From Scolanthus callimorphus (taxonomy: Eukaryota; Cnidaria; Anthozoa; Actiniaria; Edwardsiidae): a stretch of 64,000 nucleotides of DNA. The translations under genes and the position numbers were made by a program. Of this stretch, positions 21,913 through 33,166 are shown piece after piece. The notes under the pieces are model-generated. The model worked only from the letters and a program-made list of their open reading frames with translations. It was not told where the DNA came from and did not search any database. The stretch covers positions 21,611,023-21,675,022 of the forward strand of contig CM066914.1 of assembly GCA_033964015.1 (NCBI GenBank). The letters are read 5' to 3'. Position 1 is the stretch's first letter. Every line of letters starts with the position of its first letter.

Positions 21913-23080
21913 ACTCGATTGATGAGCCCACGGTATAGTCACGTGACCAGAACCTCGCAGCGGATGGAAAGCGATATCTGATTGGCTGGCTGGCTGGTAA
22001 TTAGCATTCGTTTTAAAGCTCGAGCCAAGCATCGGCATCGGGAAATGGTGGCCCCACCCGTATAACACAAACGAGAGCCCGCTACGTTGGCTAACTGGGA
22101 ATTTGCAAGCCCTTTGCAGTCTGCCTGTCACGTGGTTGCACTAGGCGCAAACAAAAATTAGAAACGTGATTGATCTGTTATCTTTTTACCTGCTCATAAA
22201 GAACATGGTCAACTTCGAAATGCCATTTTCTCATTTAAATGTCTTTGCAATTTTGTAAACAAGTCAACTACAAAGTTTGTTTGCGTCCCAGTTATGCTCT
22301 GCTTGGAATCTAGACGCCTATTCATAGGCTCGTAGCGAAATTCCAAGCACATGACTGTTGAGCTGCAAAGAGCCAATTCCGATGTAACTTCTGATGGAGG
22401 CATCTGCAGCCCGCTCCAAGGGCAAAACTAAGTTTTGCTGCCCAACGTCACAAGAAACACAGCTTTCAGTTTTTCTCGAATGAAAACCCTGCCTACTACT
22501 ACAAATTCAAATCAGAAAAAGAGGCAACTTTGTTTCCTCTAACACATAAAGCAGAAGACTAGTTTAGATCACTTACACAGCAAATAAAAGTCGGGGGAAA
22601 GTTCGTTACAAGGCTAAGAACTCGATTTGAGACAATATTCTAATCTTAAAGAGGCCGACTCACCCTGATTTCTTTCTGTTTACACTTATTCATTGAATCA
22701 GAAACTCTGTAAAATGCGCTAAACTGACAACAAATAAAGCTTTTTGTGTCGAATATGACGGCGAAGGAGTGCAAAGGAATTCTACTATTACGAGTTTTTC
22801 TCGCGTTTGTACGGTACTCTGATAAAAATATAACTTTTTTGGTATCGAAAATGGCGGCGAGGCAGTGCATTATGGGAAGATAAGTCGGCCCCTTGAGTTC
22901 TCCCTTACTACAATCGGACAGGACAACAATCGGACAGGACAACAATCGGAACAAAACAATAACAGCAGTTTTTGCAACAGCCAGAAACAAGAGCAGGAAG
23001 GGGCTGGCCATTTCGCGGGTCATGGAGCCATTTGATTGGTTCGTGACCGAGACTGAACTTTGATTAATTTGATTTGCTAA

Positions 23081-23305
23081 AGCCTGGTGCACACTAGCGA
23101 CATAACGACATAAGGACGTTATGTTGCAACGAAAAAAGTACGGGAAAATAATTGAAACAATCAATATTTTCCATGGATCTTCATTAGATTACTTCACCAA
23201 AGCAATCTTATGTTATTTTTTGACGACTTCAACTTCTTGAAACCACTAAATTTTGTTCGCGTGACATGTTTCTTATGTCGTTGTGTCGCAAGTGTGCACC
23301 AGGCT
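23081..23305. mobile_element. 225-bp TIR element, AGCCTGGTGCACACT family
   Basis: Inverted ends AGCCTGGTGCACACTAGCGA and TCGCAAGTGTGCACCAGGCT. The right flank TTAA and left flank TAA suggest a TTAA-type target, as in piggyBac elements. No coding frame. Confidence 0.7.
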
Positions 23306-23719
23306 TAATACTGAGACTTTCAACAGGTAGCCCATATCAGCCTGTACGTTGAATAGGAATGTTTCTGCGAATTCTTCTTCCAGGGAAAATGTTTATGTGC
23401 AAACATAAAGTGTTTTTCAAACTAATCTAAATTTAAATAATCAAAATGGCCAACCCCCGAGAACATCTACTGTTACGTCGTCAACCGCTGTCGATGAGAA
23501 TATTAACCTTCACTTAATTTGATGAATCAGTTTGCTCGAACTTGAAACAAAAAACTGAACAATTTCAACCCAAACCAATCCTCGACCTCAGTAAAACTAA
23601 AACTGTAACTGTAAAGGGGGCTCAATAAAAGAAAATACTGATTTTCTCATCATATAAGTCAGAAGATTTGATACACGGGTAGCTAAATCCGCCAACCCAT
23701 TCTTTGCATTGGGGAATTC

Positions 23720-24072
23720 CAACCTCGTTCCCAGGGTCTTCTGGGTAATTTTCAAGATGGTGGGTCACTCGGAAGAAGACCCTGGCAAAGGCTGGGGCGT
23801 TTCCACAGGGAGACCGCCTAAGAAAACAGTTACAAATCCGATATGGCGGGCAGAAAGCAGGGAAAGAGGGCGAAAATCGTAGCTAGAATTTATCTTAATG
23901 ACTTGTCTTAATGATTTGCGTCATCTTCCCCGGCTGTCCGCCCGACATATCCGATTTTCAACTGTTTTTCTTAGGCGGTCTCCCTGCGGAAAGGCCCAAA
24001 CCTTTGCCAGGGTCTTCTTCCGAGTGACCCGCCATCTTGAAAATTACCCAGAAGACTCTGGGAACGAGGTTT
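23720..24072. mobile_element. 353-bp MITE with 9-bp duplication GGGGAATTC
   Basis: Long inverted ends run AACCTCGTTCCCAGGGTCTT (left) and AAGACTCTGGGAACGAGGTT (right), extending through AATTTTCAAGATGG. GGGGAATTC is present on both sides (23711-23719 and 24073-24081). Nine-base duplications are typical of Mutator-like elements. Confidence 0.8.
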
Positions 24073-24081
24073 GGGGAATTC

Positions 24082-25374
24082 AGCTTTTCACATGCATGGG
24101 TTGCTGCAATGGAAATGGAAACAACAAATTCCATATCTTCAGTTGACGACGTAACAACAAGTTTCACCATACCTTTTAAGTATCACAAGAACTATCATTT
24201 AACGCTAAGAGAAATCATTCACTTTTTGTCATGAACCTTTTTAAGGAAACTGGGTATCAGGGTTCGTATGCCCAGAAACTTTCAGAAATCCAGGATTTTT
24301 CAAGAAGGTTCAGTAGATTTTTTCGAGGAGTTTACCTGAAGTTTATCTGTCAATCAAAGTGGCGACCGCAACCGGTGTTGTACTAGTTTTGTCTTGGACA
24401 AAACGAATAATAATCACGACATAATAAGGTACGAACACTGCGGTTGGAATATTAGGAATCAAAGCTTCCATTCGCTAATTACTTCTATCTACCATGTTTT
24501 GTAAGATTCACGGACTATTAAAAATATAAAAATCTACGTGGTCACCAAAACATTCCTTCCATGCCCAAGAAGCAATTCGCGAAAAAGCTGGGGAGCTTTT
24601 AATTGTTAGACTGGGAAAATGAACTTTCGCCAGAGGATTCGCCACCAGATGTATGTTACTCAGTGGGCTTCCTGTGGTATATTTCCGCAGGAGGCCCATG
24701 CCTTGTACATTTTTAGTAGTTCGAAAGGCACACAAGTTTAAGGTCAACCGAGGACCGACATACGAGAACACTATCACGACCACCAACGTTTAAATAGTAC
24801 ATAATAAATAAATACTAATGATTAAATAGCTACATTTTAAGGGTCTTCTACATTACTTTTAGACTACTATATGTCAAAATGTGGTGTAATAAAATCTTCA
24901 AACGCTAACACTAACCTTAGTATTTGGGCTTCCTGTGGTCGTCTACAACCTACAGAGAGGGCTTGGTACTAGGTTAAGCTAGCACTAGTCTAAATTTATG
25001 TAAAGGTTGGATTAGATTAGATTTTCCACAGGGTTAATGCGTTTATCGGTGAACCGTTAACACTATGTTGAAAGAATTCGCGTGGCCTAATCTTCACGCG
25101 TCAAACATGGTATCCCTGTGGAATTGCAGGGTGTTCCTAAAATGCAAGCACCTTCCCGGCTTGCCTAGCGAGTTACGTTGCCACGGGTACCATGCATTGT
25201 GATGCCCCAAGACTACAGGCGCTGATTAGATATCCGTGAAAATCCAACATGAGATCAACTTAAAATTATGATTGTCATCAATTGTCAAATAGCCTTCAAA
25301 ATGACAATTACCGTTATTGTTGTGACATGGTTATTTGACATGCGCCATGTCAATATGTCCCACATGGATGTACG
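24082..25374. other. No gene seen
   Basis: AT-rich, all frames short. Only a fragment of the CTGCAGAAA/CCATGGGA repeat family at its left edge is recognised. Confidence 0.5.
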
Positions 25375-25822
25375 CATTCTCGTACCCAGAACTCCCCGGC
25401 TCGTCTGCTCACAGGGGAGGCTCTGGGGACATCCATTCGAGAGCCGTCGCTGACTGGTTGATTTTGAGCGTTGGAGCATGCGCTGAAAGGTCTTTCTCTC
25501 AGCGGCTCTGTATTAAATCTCGCGCATGCGTCAATGGCTGTCACCAGAGCCTCCCCCGCGAGGTTACCAACCTCGTACCCAGAGTCCGTCATCTTTTGGC
25601 CAGCGGCAAGATTCAGGGCCCTGGGGGAATCCGATTTGTGAGCATGCGTGGTAGGTCAAAAACGTAACGAACTTTCATACAACGTTCAAACCGGAAACCC
25701 AGAAACTGGGTTTAAAAAAAATCGATTCCCCAGAGCCTGAATCTTGCCGCTGGCCAAAAGATGACGGGCTCTGGGTACGAGATTGCGAGGTTACGAGCCG
25801 GGGAGCTCTGGGTTCGAGAATG
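25375..25822. mobile_element. Palindromic MITE, CTCGTACCCAGA family (host copy)
   Basis: Inverted ends CATTCTCGTACCCAGA and CTCTGGGTTCGAGAATG, then CTCCCCGGCTCG mirrored. Related fragments lie at 10077-10550 and 43214-43290. It is interrupted by a second element at 25568-25785. Confidence 0.7.
25568..25785. mobile_element. 218-bp MITE nested in the 25375-25822 element
   Basis: Ends CAACCTCGTACCCAGAG and CTCTGGGTACGAGATTG. Exact 9-bp duplication CGAGGTTAC (25559-25567 and 25786-25794). The next 30 bp of each arm (AAGATGACGG..., GCCAGCGGCAAGATTCAGG) are also mirrored. Confidence 0.85.
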
Positions 25823-25989
25823 GGATTTACGTTGCAGGTGTAGTACACTTATGTGAAGCGCTCTGAAGGATGTAGTGGTGGTGCTTTGGGGCCAGAGTAA
25901 TTATTAAATTACAATTGTATTTCTGGATTGAATAATGAAATCAATAATGCAGTAATGAATTGAATATTCCACTCTAGGGGGGAGGGGGG

Positions 25990-28240
25990 GGGCACGCTTC
26001 ATGTCTTTTGACTGTAATAGAACGAAGATAATTGTAATACAGTCTTGTCAAAAAATGACGACAATCATAATTTTGAAGGTTATTTGACAATTGATGATAG
26101 CCGTGATTCTTAGCTCAATGTCATGTGCAAAATCAACGAATTTTTTTAAACTGTTAAAACAGTTCTCTATCTCAACGACACTAGGTAGTAACTTAATGGC
26201 TGTTCTATAAAAAAATTAGTAAATTTATCTTAAACGAGTAACTCTGCACTGCTTCAATTTAGCATTCTCGACAGCACAATAAGCAAAGTGATTTTAACGA
26301 CAACATAAACGTCTAACGCCTAAATTTATATAACGTCAACCCGTTACATTGGCGTACATAATAACAAAAAAGAAATCCGCAAAGCTACGTGTCTCGGTTC
26401 AATCTTTCACTAGCACTGCACTAAGGTTTTTCTAGATGACCTAGACAATCCAGTGCACTACAATTATCATTCATATAGTTCCCGTCTGAGAGTGGTGAAT
26501 ATTCAATCTGATTAATTTCTAGAGAAGTTGTAACGAGGAGAACTATAGTCGTCGGCAATCAATTAGGTTCCGTAAAATGTTAAGGTTTCTGACATGCCTA
26601 CGCAACAAAGTTTTTGATATGGCCTATAGTGTCTTGTCTACAAAGACCCTTCACTGAGTATGAAATCTTCACAGTAAAAACTCTAAGGTTAGCATAACAT
26701 CAGGAAAATCATTAGGTTCATATTCTATAGCTTCTGTTGTCGTTATATTTATACTATTTCATTGATCTGTCTAAACAGATCCTTCTTTAGGTTATTCTAC
26801 AAGATCCCTTTCTATCGGTGAAAGTGAAAGTAAACACACTTCAGATTTAAGTTTGTTTTAGCTCGTCTTATCTGGTTCTAGCATTTGTCTTTCTATCGTT
26901 GAAGTGTTGTTGAACTAAAAGGACCTCTCTTTGGAGACTTCAATCCATTTGACATTCTTTGGTCATCTTTTTGTCTTTGGTCATCTCTTCAACTATCAGA
27001 TAAATCTCGACTTGATTCGTACGGTAATCGGACAAATCTCACTACAACACCTTTAAAGGGGCACTCAAATAAGTCTAAATCTAATCACCAAAAATACATT
27101 TAAGTTTACCGGGAATAACCAAAATAAGAGTCCAGGTTTGTTAAATGACCTTTTAACTGTTACATCAATACAAATTTAAAGTGCTTTTATCTATTATCAA
27201 GAGGATGGAATTGGATTGCGATTTGAATTATTTGCTTGTCAGGCAAGCGTGCGAGTGCCCTTGACACTTTGTTCTTGGCTAACCGTTAGCACCTATCGTT
27301 TTACAGATTTCACAAGATGCACCTAACGAGGTTTCATTGTACTGCATCTAACAGTTCAAGCCTACAAAATTCACTAGAGTTATCGCGGAATATCCGATAG
27401 ACAAGTCAGACTGCTAACTAGAATAAGTCATTCTTTCAGTTTAGTTTTTCCAAATTATCATCGCAGGTTTATTCCTTGGTTTACAAGTAATTAAGTCGCA
27501 AGGACCTCAGCAAGCTACAATAGATCATCAGTTCATACTAAGGTGGTTAAGGCGGTTACCACATGTATACTACTATAGCTATCTAACTATACTTTTCCTG
27601 TTTGTCACCTCAGATTTATTCGAACAGGCTATCAGTTTATGTGGTACCTTTAACTGAATATAAACAGGACACATCTTACCATCTGTATCTCACACCTAAT
27701 TGTTTTGATCTGATTTTCTGCAAATTTGCTAGCAAACCAATTAATCACAAGTTTACGTATAAGCTAATTGGCTGGGACACTGTCTATAAAAGGCTGCATT
27801 CATTGAGAAGTCATCATTTCACTGGTTCCCTTGCACCCTAAATCAGGGGCATTGTCAACTAAATCCCAAGTTATCCTTGAGACTGTCTAAAGACCTGTTA
27901 GAATCTAACTTGATCTCAAAAATTTGTCTACACTTTAAGACGGACTTTCGTCAGCTAGAGAAACACTATTCTTAATATCCCAGCCTTTTTACGTGTGGCT
28001 AGTTCATTAGGTCTTTCTCGTTCATTTGGCATGTTATGCTTAATAGTAGCCCCTTATCATTATAGGGGGATCGTCAACTAGATCACAATTTAGAGACGAC
28101 TTATTTTGACGTTACTACTTTAAGTGTAACTACTCGCTCATTTTCATCCGTCGTCTATCTAGTTCAGATAGAAGGTTCAGGAGTCTAAACCAATAAATGG
28201 CGATTTTACTCGTCACGCCATTCTAGTTCATCACGCCATT
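25990..28240. other. Intergenic, nothing recognised
   Basis: AT-rich stretch with only short frames and no clear inverted or tandem repeats. A faint pair, GTCAACTAAATCC (27856) and GTCAACTAGATCAC (28073), may be remnants of an old element. Confidence 0.4.
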
Positions 28241-28535
28241 ACAGGTGTCAGTAGGAGTACCTGGTCACGCGTCACGCTGCCGTCTCGATGGTTTGTCTTT
28301 CCACAGGTGCGTTTGGAAGAGGGGTGGCCGCGGTCTGAGTGCAGGGGTTCACAGGAGAAGGTCCTCTTGGCGGGAAGGCTGGAATGACAATTCAAAACAC
28401 TCTATTACATACTTCTCCCGCATTTTTTTTAAAAAAGGAGAGAATTACAGAAACTAAGAAACGAGTATTCCTGGCCTACGTACTCCGGATAGTAAGATCG
28501 TCCAAGATTGCGCGTGGTTTCAACCAAGGCCTTCT

Positions 28536-28897
28536 TAGCCTGCGAAAGCCGACACCACTTGGCGCTCGTCGAAAGAGACTCTCGCGAAGAGGCGTCTGCG
28601 CGCTCAAGCCAAACATTCCATACTGATGACGTATTCTGACCCAGAGCTGGTCAGAAGAATTGCGTGGCCATTTTAACTTTGTTGCATCTTCTTTCGTCTT
28701 ATTTGAATACCTTGCTATAAAATGCTTTGTATGCTATAAAAATTAAATATCAAACAGTCAAACTGGCTGCGTAATACTTCTGACCAGATCTGGGTCAAAA
28801 TACGTCATCAGTATGGAATGTTTGGCTTGAGCGCACAGACGCCTCTAGCGGGAGTCTCTTTCGACGAGCGCTAAGTGTCGTCGGCTTTCGCAGGCTA
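28536..28897. mobile_element. 362-bp palindromic MITE with 9-bp duplication AGGCCTTCT
   Basis: Arms of about 130 bp start TAGCCTGCGAAAGCCGAC and run through AAGCCAAACATTCCATACTG in mirror order. AGGCCTTCT flanks both sides exactly (28527-28535 and 28898-28906). Non-coding. Confidence 0.85.
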
Positions 28898-29210
28898 AGG
28901 CCTTCTCCGTGTCCTAAGATCGCCAAAGATCGCAACATGAAATATAGAAAAATTTACAAGATCGCCAAATATCGCCTAAGATTGCCCAAGATTGGGGCGA
29001 TCTTAGGAGCCGGAGTAGGCGTTATTCTGCTTTTTTATCACTGATCATCCGTGCTCTGTTAATGTATGGCTTGGAAAGTAACTTGCAGACCATGCAGCAA
29101 AACGTTCGGACAGTTCGTTATTTCCGGACACAAGTTTATTCATGGATTAAAGTGCTTTTTGGCTTCCATAAAGCGACAACTTGTGTCCAGAAATTTTACA
29201 AAATTCAATA

Positions 29211-32200
29211 CAGTAAACCCCCGCATATAAGAACAGCTCATTTCAGGGTCAGCCTGAATAGAACTTCCGTATGCATACTGCCCGCATATAAGAACAGCTC
29301 ATTTCAGGGTCAGCCTGAATACAACTTCCGTATGCATACTGCCCGCATATAAGAACAGCTCATTTCAGGGTCAGCCTGAATACAACTTCCGTATGCATAC
29401 CGCCCGCATATAAGAACAGCTCATTTCAGGGTCAGCCTGAATAGAACTTCCGTATACATACTGCCCGCATATAAGAACAGCCCATTTCAGGGTCAGCCTG
29501 AATACAACTTCCGTATACATACTGCCCGCATATAAGAACAGCTCATTTCAGGGTCAACCTGAATACAACTTCCGTATACATACTGCCCGCATATAAGAAC
29601 AGCTCATTTCAGGGTCAGCCTGAATAGAACTTCCGTATACATACTGCCCGCATATAAGAACAGCTCATTTCAGGGTCAGCCTGAATACAACTTCCGTATA
29701 CATACTGCCCGCATATAAGAACAGCCCATTTCAGGGTCAGCCTGAATACAACTTCCGTATACATACTGCCCGCATATAAGAACAGCTCATTTCAGGGTCA
29801 GCCTGAATAAAACTTCCGTATGCATACCGCCCGCATATAAGAACAGCTCATTTCAGGGTCAGCCTGAATACAACTTCCGTATGCATACTGCCCGCATATA
29901 AGAACAGCTCATTTCAGGGTCAGCCTGAATAGAACTTCCGTATACATACTGCCCGCATATAAGAACAGCTCATTTCAGGGTCAGCCTGAATACAACTTCC
30001 GTATACATACTGCCCGCATATAAGAACAGCTCATTTCAGGGTCAGCCTGAATACAACTTCCGTATACATACTGCCCGCATATAAGAACAGCCCATTTCAG
30101 GGTCAGCCTGAATACAACTTCCGTATGCATACCGCCCGCATATAAGAACAGCTCATTTCAGGGTCAGCCTGAATAGAACTTCCGTATACATACTGCCCGC
30201 ATATAAGAACAGCTCATTTCAGGGTCAGCCTGAATACAACTTCCGTATACATACTGCCCGCATATAAGAACAGCTCATTTCAGGGTCAGCCTGAATACAA
30301 CTTCCGTATACATACTGCCCGCATATAAGAACAGCCCATTTCAGGGTCAGCCTGAATACAACTTCCGTATACATACTGCCCGCATATAAGAACAGCTCAT
30401 TTCAGGGTCAGCCTGAATACAACTTCCGTATACATACTGCCCGCATATAAGAACAGCTCATTTCAGGGTCAGCCTGAATACAACTTCCGTATACATACTG
30501 CCCGCATATAAGAACAGCTCATTTCAGGGTCAACCTGAATACAACTTCCGTATACATACTGCCCGCATATAAGAACAGCTCATTTCAGGGTCAGCCTGAA
30601 TACAACTTCCGTATACATACTGCCCGCATATAAGAACAGCTCATTTCAGGGTCAGCCTGAATACAACTTCCGTATACATACTGCCCGCATATAAGAACAG
30701 CTCATTTCAGGGTCAGCCTGAATACAACTTCCGTATACATACTGCCCGCATATAAGAACAGCTCATTTCAGGGTCAGCCTGAATACAACTTCCGTATACA
30801 TACTGCCCGCATATAAGAACAGCTCATTTCAGGGTCAGCCTGAATACAACTTCCGTATACATACTGCCCGCATATAAGAACAGCTCATTTCAGGGTCAGC
30901 CTGAATACAACTTCCGTATACATACTGCCCGCATATAAGAACAGCTCATTTCAGGGTCAGCCTGAATAGAACTTCCGTATACATACTGCCCGCATATAAG
31001 AACAGCTCATTTCAGGGTCAGCCTGAATACAACTTCCGTATACATACCGCCCGCATATAAGAACAGCTCATTTCAGGGTCAGCCTGAATACAACTTCCGT
31101 ATACATACTGCCCGCATATAAGAACAGCTCATTTCAGGGTCAGCCTGAATACAACTTCCGTATACATACTGCCCGCATATAAGAACAGCTCATTTCAGGG
31201 TCAGCCTGAATACAACTTCCGTATACATACTGCCCGCATATAAGAACAGCTCATTTCAGGGTCAGCCTGAATACAACTTCCGTATACATACTGCCCGCAT
31301 ATAAGAACAGCTCATTTCAGGGTCAGCCTGAATAGAACTTCCGTATACATACCGCCCGCATATAAGAACAGCCCATTTCAGGGTCAGCCTGAATACAACT
31401 TCCGTATACATACTGCCCGCATATAAGAACAGCTCATTTCAGGGTCAGCCTGAATACAACTTCCGTATACATACTGCCCGCATATAAGAACAGCTCATTT
31501 CAGGGTCAGCCTGAATACAACTTCCGTATACATACTGCCCGCATATAAGAACAGCTCATTTCAGGGTCAGCCTGAATAGAACTTCCGTATACATACCGCC
31601 CGCATATAAGAACAGCCCATTTCAGGGTCAGCCTGAATACAACTTCCGTATACATACTGCCCGCATATAAGAACAGCTCATTTCAGGGTCAGCCTGAATA
31701 GAACTTCCGTATACATACCGCCCGCATATAAGAACAGCTCATTTCAGGGTCAGCCTGAATACAACTTCCGTATACATACCGCCCGCATATAAGAACAGCT
31801 CATTTCAGGGTCAGCCTGAATACAACTTCCGTATACATACTGCCCGCATATAAGAACAGCTCATTTCAGGGTCAGCCTGAATACAACTTCCGTATACATA
31901 CTGCCCGCATATAAGAACAGCTCATTTCAGGGTCAGCCTGAATACAACTTCCGTATACATACTGCCCGCATATAAGAACAGCTCATTTCAGGGTCAGCCT
32001 GAATACAACTTCCGTATACATACTGCCCGCATATAAGAACAGCTCATTTCAGGGTCAGCCTGAATACAACTTCCGTATACATACTGCCCGCATATAAGAA
32101 CAGCTCATTTCAGGGTCAGCCTGAATAGAACTTCCGTATACATACTGCCCGCATATAAGAACAGCTCATTTCAGGGTCAGCCTGAATACAACTTCCGTAT

Positions 32201-32784
32201 ACATACTGCCCGCATATAAGAACAGCTCATTTCAGGGTCAGCCTGAATAGAACTTCCGTATACATACCGCCCGCATATAAGAACAGCCCATTTCAGGGTC
32301 AGCCTGAATACAACTTCCGTATACATACCGCCCGCATATAAGAACAGCTCATTTCAGGGTCAGCCTGAATACAACTTCCGTATACATACCGCCCGCATAT
32401 AAGAACAGCCCATTTCAGGGTCAGCCTGAATACAACTTCCGTATACATACTGCCCGCATATAAGAACAGCTCATTTCAGGGTCAGCCTGAATACAACTTC
32501 CGTATACATACTGCCCGCATATAAGAACAGCTCATTTCAGGGTCAGCCTGAATACAACTTCCGTATACATACTGCCCGCATATAAGAACAGCTCATTTCA
32601 GGGTCAGCCTGAATACAACTTCCGTATACATACTGCCCGCATATAAGAACAGCTCATTTCAGGGTCAGCCTGAATACAACTTCCGTATACATACTGTAAG
32701 GTTCTTATAAAACGGCTAAAATGACTCATTTCAGCCTAATGTTCTCATTTCATTTGTTCTTATATGCGGGTAAATACGGTACTG
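29211..32784. mobile_element. TA-flanked TIR element (pogo/Tigger-like) filled by a tandem array
   Basis: Left end CAGTAAACCCCCGCATATAA and right end TTATATGCGGGTAAATACGG...ACTG are inverted repeats, flanked by TA (29209-29210 and 32785-32786). CAGT plus C-rich starts and TA targets are typical of pogo/Tigger elements. Nearly all of the 3.57 kb is the 61-bp array. About 85 bp at the right is unique and has diverged copies of CTCATTTCA. No transposase frame. Confidence 0.75.
29220..32696. repeat. Satellite array, 57 copies of a 61-bp unit
   Basis: The unit begins CCCGCATATAAGAACAGCTC and continues ATTTCAGGGTCAGCCTGAAT. The 3477 bp equal exactly 57 x 61, with no length variation seen. Copies differ only at a few fixed sites: GCTCAT/GCCCAT, GTCAGCC/GTCAACC, ATACAAC/ATAGAAC, TATACAT/TATGCAT, TACTG/TACCG. 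TATGCAT variants cluster in the left 15 copies. Each unit starts with the inner part of the element's terminal repeat. Confidence 0.98.
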
Positions 32785-32984
32785 TATCCTTGCCTTGTCT
32801 TATTACGTCATTTTATGGACTTACCAGTCTGTTAACAGTGATAGTTTCTTTAGAAGCCTGAAAATAAACAGTTGTTGGAATTACCAAGAGAAAGGAAATA
32901 TTGGTAATAATTTAAGTGTCTGTTGTATATAACGATATCTGTATCGTAGTAAAGAAGAGTATGTATAGCATGCTACTTATCAGC

Positions 32985-33166
32985 TTAAAACCGTTCCATC
33001 ATGGATAGCTGAGAAAAATCTACAGAGTGAGTACACAAATTGATTGGCAAGGACCCAACTACCTTTTGGGTGAGAACAGTCACATCTTCTATTGGTACAA
33101 ATGCTCCATAGTTCGGTGGACAGCAGAAATATCGCATCCCGTCAAGTGTTCCATTGTTGTTTCCAA
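32985..33166 (-). CDS. CAP-Gly gene, last exon
   Basis: Acceptor CATCTTCCAG. Completes valine, then GNNNGTLDGMRYFCCPPNYG and AFVPIEDVTVLTQK; the GxNNG and GxFV positions of the CAP-Gly fold are present. Reading through gives 28 more residues to a TAA. Alternatively a GTAGTT donor at 33062 could continue to unseen exons. Confidence 0.8.

Noticed and set aside
29220..32696. CRISPR-like or protein-coding repeat
   Set aside because: Units are directly adjacent without variable spacers. A 61-bp period shifts frame each copy and meets stops, and the context is eukaryotic.
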